From: Paenibacillus radicibacter
Lineage (GTDB): Bacteria; Bacillota; Bacilli; Paenibacillales; NBRC-103111
Direction of reading: 5' to 3'
NCBI RefSeq assembly: GCF_024721995.1
Contig: NZ_JANQBC010000003.1
Coordinates: 452,961-516,960 of the forward strand
Length of the DNA stretch: 64,000 nt
Under the pieces are notes generated by a model that did no database searches, was not told where the DNA came from, and worked only from the letters and a program-made list of their open reading frames with translations. Of this stretch, positions 26,364-35,726 are shown piece after piece; the stretch's first letter is position 1; each line of letters begins with the position of its first letter. The position numbers and the translations under genes are program-made.

Positions 26364-28183
26364 TTGACTTCACCTGCCTTTGATTCAAGTGGAAGCGTAA
26401 ATGTTACTTTCGTCCCCTGATTCAGTTCCGATTCAAGCGAGATCGCCCCGCCATGTGCTCTCACAATTTCCCGGGCAATGGATAAACCTAGACCTGTCCC
26501 TCCCATATTACGGGAACGCGCTTTATCTACCCGATAGAACCGCTCAAATATGCGAGATAAATCTTTTTTCGGAATTCCCATGCCTGTATCTGTAATAGAG
26601 ATTCCCATCCAATGCTCATCAATAATATAAGCAGAAGCCGTGATGATCCCTTCGTCTCCTGTATACTTAATCGAATTGGACACGAGGTTATCGAGCACTT
26701 GGTCAATCTTATCGCGATCAATCTCTACCGCACCTAATTTAGGGTCAACCTTGGAAGTAATCCGAATATGACGCTGTCTGAGTTGAAAAGAAAACCGATC
26801 GACCAGCTCATCCAACATTTCGCTGACCTCAACATGCTCCTTTACAATCACCGCTTGCTTCGAATCTAGCCGTGATAAATGCAATAAATCCGTTACAAGC
26901 CGAATCATCCGCTCCGTCTCATTACGCGTTACCCCTAGGAATCGCTGCGCAAGAGCAGGATCTTCCATTGCCCCATCAGTTAACGCCTCCAGATAGCTCT
27001 TAATCGTCGTTAGTGGCGTCCGCAGTTCATGTGACACGTTCGCAACAAAGTCTTTCCTACCTTGCTCCAGCTTCTCTTGAACGGTGACATCTTGTAGAAC
27101 AGCAATCATGCCGGTTTCATCGCCGCGTCTTAGAATTGGGGTAAACGTCACACGAACGGTTATCCGCTCTTCTTCCTCATTATCGATTTCAATCATCATC
27201 ACTTGATTTTTGCCAACGGCATGCTTCTTAATGTCTTCTGACGTAATGCCCAGTGTAGCTGCAATATGCATCACCGAATTCGTTTCTTCCGCTATCCCTA
27301 AGATTTGCTGTGCTCTGCGATTCATAACGATCACACGGCCCTGCTCATCGGCAGCAATGACTCCATCGTTCATGTTCGTTAGTACAGAAGACAGCTTCTC
27401 CCGCTCCTCTTCATTCATCGCCAGCGCATCCTTCAGCGAGTTCATCATGAAGTTGAACGTATGTCCCAGCTGGGAAATCTCATCTTGTCCATATACCTTT
27501 ACAGGTTCGGTAAAATCACCTTCGGCAATCGCAGTCGCACCCTTCGTGATCTCCTTGATCGGCTTTGTAATGGTACTAGAGAGTATGATCCCAAGCAGTG
27601 CCGTTAGCCCAAGGGCAAGCGCCGTACCTGTCAGCAATATTCGATTGATCGTATTCATCGTGCTGTACATCTCTTGCATGGAAGCTACGATATATACAAC
27701 GCCAATCGGCCTAATGCCTGTACCAATAGGCTGGGTAATGATCATTTTGCGTTTCCCGTTCTCATCAATGAAGATGCGCTCACTTACCTTAATTCCTTGT
27801 AGCGTACGCGTCACCTCAGGTGTCGTATTTTTCCGATTAAGGGGTGATTGTTCGGAGGTTGCCGTTGCGGATATCACGACACCACGTTCATCAATAATCT
27901 CAATTTCCGTATTGGAAAGCACGAATAAGCTGCTCACGACTTCGCTCAGGTCGGAATACAGCTTCTTGGGGTCTTGCGGATCAGACACCATCGTACGCTC
28001 CACAAACTGCCCCAGCAGAATGGCTTGCTTCTTGTTGGTGTCGATCAATTCACTTTTAAAATAATTTTCGAGCGTATTGTTAAAATACACGCCAATCAGC
28101 TGCATCGCTATGAGGATCAGCGTGACGTAAATTATAATAATTTTAGCCTGTATCGAACGGAAAAAGCGTATAATACTTCCCAC
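26360..28183 (-). CDS. walK: Sensor histidine kinase WalK (YycG)
   Basis: 607 residues: membrane helix (about 10-32), extracytoplasmic PAS-like domain (33-180), second helix (about 183-203), HAMP (to about 255), PAS (about 262-365), HisKA with the phosphorylated His385 in SHELRTPL, and an HATPase domain (about 490-600) with DNLVSNSIKYT, DTGMGIP and GGTGLGLSIA. It senses wall status, possibly lipid II or wall fragments, and phosphorylates WalR. The GTG start has GGAGGG upstream and follows walR by 2 bases. Confidence 0.97.
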   Translation of the reverse strand: MGSIIRFFRSIQAKIIIIYVTLILIAMQLIGVYFNNTLENYFKSELIDTNKKQAILLGQFVERTMVSDPQDPKKLYSDLSEVVSSLFVLSNTEIEIIDERGVVISATATSEQSPLNRKNTTPEVTRTLQGIKVSERIFIDENGKRKMIITQPIGTGIRPIGVVYIVASMQEMYSTMNTINRILLTGTALALGLTALLGIILSSTITKPIKEITKGATAIAEGDFTEPVKVYGQDEISQLGHTFNFMMNSLKDALAMNEEEREKLSSVLTNMNDGVIAADEQGRVIVMNRRAQQILGIAEETNSVMHIAATLGITSEDIKKHAVGKNQVMMIEIDNEEEERITVRVTFTPILRRGDETGMIAVLQDVTVQEKLEQGRKDFVANVSHELRTPLTTIKSYLEALTDGAMEDPALAQRFLGVTRNETERMIRLVTDLLHLSRLDSKQAVIVKEHVEVSEMLDELVDRFSFQLRQRHIRITSKVDPKLGAVEIDRDKIDQVLDNLVSNSIKYTGDEGIITASAYIIDEHWMGISITDTGMGIPKKDLSRIFERFYRVDKARSRNMGGTGLGLSIAREIVRAHGGAISLESELNQGTKVTFTLPLESKAGEVN

Positions 28184-28185
28184 GC

Positions 28186-28905
28186 CTAGAACCCTCCGGT
28201 CTTCGTCCCGCGCATCATATAGCCAAGACCACGTCTAGTAACGATATACTCAGGCTTACTTGGGTCTGTCTCTAACTTCTCGCGCAGTCTACGAATTGTT
28301 ACATCCACCGTCCGCACATCACCGAAGTATTCATAACCCCATACGGCTTGCAATAGATGTTCACGAGTCATCACTTTCCCCGCATTGCGCGCCAAATAAT
28401 GAATCAGCTCAAACTCTCGGTGTGTTAAATCAAGAGGCTGCTCTTCTTTAAACACGACATACGTATCCGTATCGATAAAAATCCCGTGCAGTCTTATCCC
28501 TTGGCTTGGCTCTGCTGCTTCATTCACCGATTGATCCAGCTTCGCCTGTCTGCGCAGCTGTGCCTTCACTCTTGCCAATAGTTCGCGCGTCCCGAACGGC
28601 TTCGTCACATAATCGTCCGCACCCATTTCGAGTCCTAATACTTTATCAATCTCCGAGTCTTTAGCCGTCAGCATAATGATCGGTGTATTCATCTTCGCAC
28701 GAATTTCCCTGCATACGTCCATGCCGTCTTTTACAGGAAGCATCCAATCCAGTAGGATCAAGTCAGGCTGCTCCGAGAAGGCAAGTTCAACCGCACTGCC
28801 GCCATCATAGGCACAGATCACTTCGTATCCTTCTTTTTCTAAATTAAACTTAATAATCTCTGCAATCGGTTGTTCATCATCTACGACTAGCACTTTACCT
28901 TGCAC
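28186..28905 (-). CDS. walR: Response regulator WalR (YycF)
   Basis: 239 residues, OmpR type. The receiver domain (1-118) has VVDDEQP and phospho-acceptor Asp53 in LLDWMLP. The DNA-binding winged helix (about 140-235) has [30 protein letters not shown] and TRRGLGYMM. WalR is the essential regulator of autolysin genes and wall metabolism in Bacillales and binds TGTWAH-N5-TGTWAH sites. It is first in walRKHIJ and starts with GTG. The promoter should lie in the AT-rich 28906-28960 stretch. Confidence 0.97.
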   Translation of the reverse strand: MQGKVLVVDDEQPIAEIIKFNLEKEGYEVICAYDGGSAVELAFSEQPDLILLDWMLPVKDGMDVCREIRAKMNTPIIMLTAKDSEIDKVLGLEMGADDYVTKPFGTRELLARVKAQLRRQAKLDQSVNEAAEPSQGIRLHGIFIDTDTYVVFKEEQPLDLTHREFELIHYLARNAGKVMTREHLLQAVWGYEYFGDVRTVDVTIRRLREKLETDPSKPEYIVTRRGLGYMMRGTKTGGF

Positions 28906-28962
28906 CGATCATCACCGCCTGTTCCTCAACATAATGTACTTATTTTAACATATTTTAATAAG

Positions 28963-29002
28963 AAAAGAGAGACAAGGCCCATCGTGCAACCTCATCTCTC
29001 TT
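28963..29002 (-). terminator. Terminator of the M23 peptidase gene
   Basis: On the minus strand AAGAGAGATGAGG (28990-29002) pairs with CCTTGTCTCTCTT (28964-28976), then TTCTT. It separates the peptidase gene from the walR promoter region. Confidence 0.7.
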
Positions 29003-29018
29003 ATGTACAATCGCTGCT

Positions 29019-30407
29019 CTAGCGATTCATATATTTCATTGGATTAACCGGTGTTCCGTTAAGGTGAATTTCAAAATGCAAGTGAACGCCAAATGCTTGA
29101 CCTGTCGCTCCCATGACTCCGATTTTATCTCCTTTTTGCACGATTGCACCACGTTTAGTCGTTAATTGACTCATGTGCATATACACCGTTTTGTAACCAT
29201 TTTTATGATTGATAATGACATAATTACCGTAATCATGATGGAATCCAGCTTGTTCAACGACGCCATGATCAGCCGCCATAATCGTGCGGTTACCTGTCAT
29301 GTCGATACCTTTGTGTAATTTACCCCAGCGTTGTCCAAATGAACTTGAAATCGATGGACCGTAGATTGGCCATGCAAATTTACCTGTTCCCTCACCAACA
29401 ATTACCTTCGTACCACGCTTAATCACGGTATTTACAGGCTCTTGGGTAACGACTTCATCTAGTAACTTCTCATCAACAACAACACCATTGATCATCGTTA
29501 CATGATACGTTTGCTTCTTCATGCCAGTCTTGCCTTTTTTGACTGTTTCCGTCTCGCCAGCTCGCATGGAAGCATCTTTTATGTATTCGGTCGCGAATGC
29601 GATTTCTTGATTAGATTCAACAGTTTCCTCAACACGTACGGATAAGGTTGGATGTTCTTGACCCTCTTTAAGACGCTTTAACATCTCCTCTGGATCAATA
29701 ACGTCCTGTGGTTGGACGGGAACCTTCTCTAGATCAATGGATTCGACGAATTCGACACGATCAATAACTACATCCTCATCTATTGGTGAGTTTTTCGTAT
29801 CGGCTGCTAATGTACGCACTTTTGCAGGCGCTTTTTCTGTATACGATTCTTTCATTTGCGCAAGTACATAGTTCGCTGTCGCTTCATCTTTTACATAACC
29901 GACTGCTACGCCATCCACTCTCAACTCCACAGCAATCGCTTGTGGCTTAATCTTCTGATCAAGTAAGGCAAGCACCGCCTGATCATTCAGATCCGGTCTA
30001 AACGTAAATTCCGGTACAAGCGCTAGTGCATTTTTCGGAAGTTCCATAACAACCTTCGGATTTTCCACTGCTAACTTTTGTTCTCTTGTCTTCTTATAGT
30101 CATCATACACGCGTGGCTGACTGAGAATCCCGACGTTTTCTCCAGCTACCTCTACCCGGTATACTTCTGTTGTATTTGCTGCTACGTAAGAATATCCCGC
30201 TACGACAATCAGAGCTGCTGCTGCAACAATGCCGCTACTTTGAAGTAACGTCTTCTTGTTCGTGGAGATCTCTTGTTTAATGGAAGACCACTGCTTACCG
30301 ATATGGAGTTTGTCAGTCAAGCTATTCCATTGAGCCGCACTCGGCAGCAATGCTTTCGCCTTGCTCCAGGCTTTATTCGCCCAATCTTTTCCCCTGAACT
30401 CTGCCAT
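29019..30407 (-). CDS. M23-family peptidoglycan endopeptidase with G5 domain
   Basis: 462 residues. A cytoplasmic N-terminus and a single membrane helix (about 57-75) are followed by a long extracellular linker with repeated small domains (100-260), a G5 domain (about 262-340), and a C-terminal M23 domain (about 350-460) with HKGIDMTG, the GYKTVYMHMSQL strand and HLHFEIHLNG. Zn-dependent endopeptidases of this type cut peptide cross-bridges in the wall. The place next to walR suggests a role under wall control, but I saw no clear WalR box. TTGAAA and TAAATT with an 18-base spacer near 30500-30530 form a plausible promoter. Confidence 0.88.
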   Translation of the reverse strand: MAEFRGKDWANKAWSKAKALLPSAAQWNSLTDKLHIGKQWSSIKQEISTNKKTLLQSSGIVAAAALIVVAGYSYVAANTTEVYRVEVAGENVGILSQPRVYDDYKKTREQKLAVENPKVVMELPKNALALVPEFTFRPDLNDQAVLALLDQKIKPQAIAVELRVDGVAVGYVKDEATANYVLAQMKESYTEKAPAKVRTLAADTKNSPIDEDVVIDRVEFVESIDLEKVPVQPQDVIDPEEMLKRLKEGQEHPTLSVRVEETVESNQEIAFATEYIKDASMRAGETETVKKGKTGMKKQTYHVTMINGVVVDEKLLDEVVTQEPVNTVIKRGTKVIVGEGTGKFAWPIYGPSISSSFGQRWGKLHKGIDMTGNRTIMAADHGVVEQAGFHHDYGNYVIINHKNGYKTVYMHMSQLTTKRGAIVQKGDKIGVMGATGQAFGVHLHFEIHLNGTPVNPMKYMNR

Positions 30408-30589
30408 GATTTGCTCCCTTTATATCATCCAATTTAACGCGAATTAACTCACATTTTAGTTAAATTTGGGATTTATTCTATGAACCTACCACTTAATTTA
30501 CCATACTCTACCGTCTGGTTTCAACAAACAGTGAGGTATTTTAATAAGTTTCTAATGTTCATAGATTAAAAGGAATTGAGAAAATACAG

Positions 30590-31228
30590 TTATTTCTTCG
30601 TAACGATTGTAAGAAGCTCAGCATATTCGTCAGGCTTTAAATATTTTTGTAGAATCGTATCCATCTCTTTGGCTTCATCTTTGGTAATACCGTTCTCGAC
30701 AATTGTCGACAGACGCTGAACTTCTTTTTCAGGGACTTTAGATGCAATCGTTGAGAAGATCTTCATCTTATCCTCACTGGACATCTGATCTTTCTTTTTG
30801 GCAAAATCCTCAATTGACATCACCATACCGCTGCTGGAACTCTCGCTTCCGCTGATCTGAGACCAGACCCCCACTGCATCATCCGGTTTAGCTGGTGACG
30901 GCGATGGTGATGTCTGAGACCCGATTTGCTCGGAAGACTGTGATTGTCCCTGGCTTTGCGCACCTTGTTTCTGCTCCTCTTTTGCACTTGGAGCAGGTGA
31001 ATGTAAAACTGTCTGATTCGGATTCTTAGACGATGTACCATTAATCATACTCGATACAACATCTGACATTTTAATATCTGGAACAAGTCCTTGTAAATTA
31101 AATTGCTGCAAAATTTGCTGCACCACCATATTCACCGTAAACGACGTAATCGTCAGGGTCAACACACTCACGATCGCAGTACCTACTACTAGCTTACATA
31201 ACCAGTTGAGCCATTTTAGCCTTAACAT
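30590..31228 (-). CDS. Membrane-anchored protein of unknown function
   Basis: 212 residues. One N-terminal helix (about 8-35) is followed by a Ser/Gln/Pro-rich linker (about 65-125) and a charged helical C-terminus (about 135-212). The C-terminal part has EDFAKKKDQMSSEDKM, KEVQRLSTIVENG and LKPDEYAELLTIV. I recognise no family, but the layout (anchor, disordered linker, compact C-terminal domain) suggests an extracytoplasmic protein with a binding domain. ATG 31228 is preceded by AGAGGTGA; a GTG at 31237 overlaps that site and is less likely. Confidence 0.65.
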   Translation of the reverse strand: MLRLKWLNWLCKLVVGTAIVSVLTLTITSFTVNMVVQQILQQFNLQGLVPDIKMSDVVSSMINGTSSKNPNQTVLHSPAPSAKEEQKQGAQSQGQSQSSEQIGSQTSPSPSPAKPDDAVGVWSQISGSESSSSGMVMSIEDFAKKKDQMSSEDKMKIFSTIASKVPEKEVQRLSTIVENGITKDEAKEMDTILQKYLKPDEYAELLTIVTKK

Positions 31229-31312
31229 GAATTTCACCTCTGCAGAATAAATCTCTCTCCCTCTCTGCAGTATTGACCGATATTTGCAAGTTTAAGCCCC
31301 TAGAACAACACA

Positions 31313-31347
31313 AAAGGAAGTGCATCTCATAGACACACTTCCTCTTT
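31313..31347 (-). terminator. Terminator of purA
   Basis: AAAGGAAGTG (31313-31322) pairs with CACTTCCTCTTT (31336-31347), with a T-rich tail on the minus strand. It follows purA by about 70 bases. Confidence 0.75.
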
Positions 31348-31415
31348 CAACTGCCTAGCCATTAATTTTCAAAAAATATTATAATCCCATTGCTCCGCAA
31401 TCTTCTTGAGTAAAT

Positions 31416-32714
<1,299 letters not shown>

Positions 32715-32764
32715 TCAGGTGGGTTCACTAATTTTAATAAACCGTTCGGTTTCCTTACTATATA

Positions 32765-32838
32765 ATTTTAGCAATCAACAACTTCAAAGTCAATAAAAAC
32801 GAACAATGAAATAACTCCCGTCTACATCGTTCGGAATT
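32765..32838 (-). promoter_or_regulatory. purA promoter with PurR PurBox pair
   Basis: On the minus strand TTGACT (32788-32793) and TAAAAT (32765-32770) are 17 bases apart. Just upstream lie two inverted PurBoxes: AATTCCGAACGATG on the minus strand (32825-32838) and AAAAACGAACAATG on the plus strand (32795-32808), 16 bases apart. That orientation and spacing match the PurR control sites known from B. subtilis. A further palindrome, AAACCGTTCGGTTT (32739-32752), lies in the leader. Confidence 0.8.
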
Positions 32839-33012
32839 ATTGTGTATAATTGGTCACATTCTTCATTCATTCCGTTATTGTTCCCCGAATCTGATCATTA
32901 CTGCTAATTTCATTTTTACTTTCTATAATACATATTTAAATATATAGCGACACGAAAAAGGAACACCCCTCTTGTAAGGTATGTGTTCCTATTAACGAAG
33001 TGAAATATTTTT
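32839..33012. other. Intergenic stretch with PilZ-gene terminator
   Basis: AGGAACAC (32959-32966) pairs with GTGTTCCT (32983-32990). On the minus strand this hairpin is followed by TTTTT and ends the PilZ gene. The rest of the stretch is AT-rich and shows no gene. Confidence 0.65.
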
Positions 33013-33654
33013 TTATTTGGTATCGCCTATTTTTTTACGAATCTCCACTTGCCGTTTCATACAGTATCCAATAATGATATCCCGCTGCGATTCTCGCATA
33101 TCAACGAATGATAGACTGTAACAAGAACGGGCATATTCATTGTAGACTGGACGAATATGAACAATATCCGCTTGGAAAGGAACTTCTTTCGAATCGATCT
33201 TCAGCATACCTGAAATTCGGTCACCTACAGCTACTGGCTCGGACGGCAAGCTGAAGAATGCAAGTCCTCCACCACTAATATCGCTTGTGATTCGGTCAAA
33301 CCTAGCATTTTTTGCTTCGGTTTCATACCAGAATTCAACTGTTGCTGGCACTCGGAAGAAATTACGACGCTGCACTTTAGTCAGAAGACCATCTTCCGGC
33401 TGTGAAATGTAGAATCTCGTTCCATCTTGAATCAATTGGGATTGATAATAATACTTATCTTTTCCTTCTGGATAGCAGAATACGATAACTTCCGAACCCG
33501 AAGATACTGTAATCGGGATGTTCTCCTTATTCACAGGCTGCCGAATAGATAATGTATCTTGTTCAATCTTTAAGATCATTGTTTCATACAGATTGCCGTC
33601 TAAATCTTCAATTTCAAGCAGCTGTTGCGTCCATAATTCTGCTTTTGCTATCAT
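33013..33654 (-). CDS. PilZ-domain c-di-GMP receptor with YcgR-type N-terminal domain
   Basis: 213 residues. The N-terminal YcgR/flagellar-brake-like domain (about 10-95) precedes a PilZ domain (about 95-205). The PilZ ligand motifs are present: QRRNFFRVP (RxxxR) and the D-SGGG loop (SDISGGGLAF). It should bind c-di-GMP and change a motility or exopolysaccharide target, and may read signals from cyclases such as the GAF-GGDEF protein in this window. ATG 33654 with GGGGGA 8 bases upstream is preferred over a GTG at 33672. Confidence 0.85.
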   Translation of the reverse strand: MIAKAELWTQQLLEIEDLDGNLYETMILKIEQDTLSIRQPVNKENIPITVSSGSEVIVFCYPEGKDKYYYQSQLIQDGTRFYISQPEDGLLTKVQRRNFFRVPATVEFWYETEAKNARFDRITSDISGGGLAFFSLPSEPVAVGDRISGMLKIDSKEVPFQADIVHIRPVYNEYARSCYSLSFVDMRESQRDIIIGYCMKRQVEIRKKIGDTK

Positions 33655-33789
33655 CTCTGCATCCCCCGTCACTTTGAGATTGACTGCTGTTATGTATTTT
33701 CAGAAATTAATGTTTTCTATAATCATTCCTATATTGGAATGCGTTGTTATTTTATCAGAAAATATTGGGATTAGCTATCTATTAGCTAT

Positions 33790-33830
33790 AAAAAAAACGA
33801 CACTCCCTTTCATTGTCCAAGGAGTGTCGC
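33790..33830 (-). terminator. Terminator of dnaB
   Basis: CGACACTCC (33798-33806) and GGAGTGTCG (33821-33829) form a perfect 9-base stem, followed on the minus strand by a run of seven or eight Ts. It lies directly after the dnaB stop. Confidence 0.88.
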
Positions 33831-33855
33831 TAATTCCATCCTGCTGTTCTTACAC

Positions 33856-35235
33856 TTAATACGGTAGTCCGCCGCCTGCTGCTGCAGGTGCACCATCCGC
33901 ATGCGTTCGGTTGAGTGGAACGAATTTATTGTAGTTTTTCAAGAAACACAGCTCAACTGTCCCTACCGGACCATTACGTTGCTTAGCAATAATGATCTCG
34001 ATAATGTTCTTCTTCTCGGACTCTTTATCGTAGTAATCATCACGATACAAGAACGCAACAATGTCGGCATCTTGCTCAATGGAACCTGATTCACGAAGGT
34101 CAGACATCATCGGACGTTTATCTTGACGCTGCTCTACCCCACGGCTTAACTGCGATAGTGCAATAACCGGTACGTTTAGCTCACGTGCAATTTGTTTCAG
34201 TGTACGAGAAATTTCGGATACTTCCTGCTGACGATTATCCCCTTTACCACGGCCATGAATGAGCTGCAAGTAATCGATCAGAATCATACCTAAGCCCCGC
34301 TCCTGCTTCAACCTACGACACTTCGCGCGAATATCCGCAACGGTTAAAGCTGGTGAATCATCGATATAAATATTCGCCTCGGATAACGATCCAATCGCCA
34401 TCGTCAGCTTTTCCCAATCTTCATTCTCTAAGTTACCCAAGCGAAGACGAGAGGCATCAACGTTTGCTTCCGCGCAGATCATACGTTGTACAAGCTGAGC
34501 GGCCCCCATCTCCAGAGAGAAGATCGCAACAGTTTCTTTTGCACGTACACCAACATTTTGCGCGACATTTAGCGAGAATGCGGTCTTACCTACGGAAGGA
34601 CGCGCAGCCACAATAATTAAGTCCGAACGTTGGAAACCGGCAGTCATCTTGTCCAAATCCGGGAAACCCGAGGGAATCCCTGTACTGCCACCCTTATTCG
34701 AATATAGGGTTTCAACTTTCTCGAACACTTCCATCAGCACATCTCGAATCGATACGAATCCACTCGTCGCACGGCGCTGTGAAATTTCAAAAATGCGGGC
34801 TTCCGCTTCACTTAGCATCGCACCAACATCATCTGAACTCGCATACCCATTCGATACAATTTGTGAAGCTGCACGAATGAGACGGCGCAGCATCGATTTC
34901 TCTTCGACGATTTGCGCGTAGTAATCTATATTGGCAGAGGTCGGTACAGCCGAAGCCAGATCCGAAAGATACGACACACCGCCGATATCTTCAAGAACAC
35001 CTTTATCCTGCAACCTAGCTGTCAATGTGATGAGGTCAATTGGCTCTTGCTCATCCGATAATTCCAGCATCGTTTCGTAAATGCGCTGATGCGATGGACG
35101 ATAAAAGTCTTCAGGCCCTACCCGCTCCATCGCCGTAATGAGCGCTTCGCTATCCAGCAAGACTGCACCTAACACAGCTTGTTCCGCTTCCGTGTTTTGT
35201 GGGAGTACGCGGTCCTCGAACATTTCTTCTCTCAT
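33856..35235 (-). CDS. dnaB: Replicative DNA helicase DnaB (dnaC in B. subtilis)
   Basis: 459 residues. The N-terminal helical collar domain (about 10-115) is followed by a RecA-fold motor: ARPSVGKTAF Walker A, IFSLEMGAAQLVQRM, LGMILIDYLQLI Walker B, IALSQLSRGVEQR and SGSIEQDADIVAFL. The C-terminal tail has KQRNGPVGTVELCF. It forms a hexamer that unwinds the fork. The neighbours rplI and gdpP match the usual Bacillales order. Confidence 0.98.
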   Translation of the reverse strand: MREEMFEDRVLPQNTEAEQAVLGAVLLDSEALITAMERVGPEDFYRPSHQRIYETMLELSDEQEPIDLITLTARLQDKGVLEDIGGVSYLSDLASAVPTSANIDYYAQIVEEKSMLRRLIRAASQIVSNGYASSDDVGAMLSEAEARIFEISQRRATSGFVSIRDVLMEVFEKVETLYSNKGGSTGIPSGFPDLDKMTAGFQRSDLIIVAARPSVGKTAFSLNVAQNVGVRAKETVAIFSLEMGAAQLVQRMICAEANVDASRLRLGNLENEDWEKLTMAIGSLSEANIYIDDSPALTVADIRAKCRRLKQERGLGMILIDYLQLIHGRGKGDNRQQEVSEISRTLKQIARELNVPVIALSQLSRGVEQRQDKRPMMSDLRESGSIEQDADIVAFLYRDDYYDKESEKKNIIEIIIAKQRNGPVGTVELCFLKNYNKFVPLNRTHADGAPAAAGGGLPY

Positions 35236-35279
35236 CCATCACACCTCGCTTTCTTTAGGAGTAAATCCTCCATTATTTC

Positions 35280-35726
35280 TTATTCTTCAACAACGTGAAC
35301 ATTTAATGTAGTCGTAACTTCTTGGTGCAATTTCACAGGGACTTTCGTTACACCGAGCGAACGGATTGCATCATCAAGTAACATTTTACGCTTATCAATT
35401 TTAAGTTTGAATTGCTTCTCAAGTGCTTCTGCAACTTGCTTCGTAGATACAGCGCCGAATAGACGACCGCCCTCACCAGCCTTTGCAGTCACTTTAACCG
35501 TCATTTCTTTCATTTTGTCGCCGAGTGCTTGTGCATCTGCCTTTTCTTGCTCTTTACGCTTAAGCTCTGCTTGCTTTTGCTGTGCTAATGTATTGACAAC
35601 CCCCGTTGTTGCAGGAGCAGCTAACTTACGTGGAATTAAAAAGTTATTTGCATAACCCTCAGATATTTCCTTAATTTCACCTTTTTTACCTTGACCCTTT
35701 ACATCTTGTAAAAATACAACTTTCAT
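35280..35726 (-). CDS. rplI: 50S ribosomal protein L9
   Basis: 148 residues. The N-terminal 23S-binding domain (MKVVFLQDVKGQGKKGEIKE, GYANNFLIP) leads through the long central helix to the C-terminal domain (GRLFGAVSTKQVAEAL, K-HQEVTTTLNVHV). L9 binds near the L1 stalk and limits frameshifting. Its ATG overlaps the gdpP stop in ATGA, so translation is coupled. Confidence 0.98.
   Translation of the reverse strand: MKVVFLQDVKGQGKKGEIKEISEGYANNFLIPRKLAAPATTGVVNTLAQQKQAELKRKEQEKADAQALGDKMKEMTVKVTAKAGEGGRLFGAVSTKQVAEALEKQFKLKIDKRKMLLDDAIRSLGVTKVPVKLHQEVTTTLNVHVVEE

Noticed and set aside
27210..28064. A 284-codon open frame on the plus strand opposite walK
   Set aside because: It lies wholly inside a certain gene, has no ribosome binding site, and its product is a low-complexity Ser/Ile/Pro-rich shadow.
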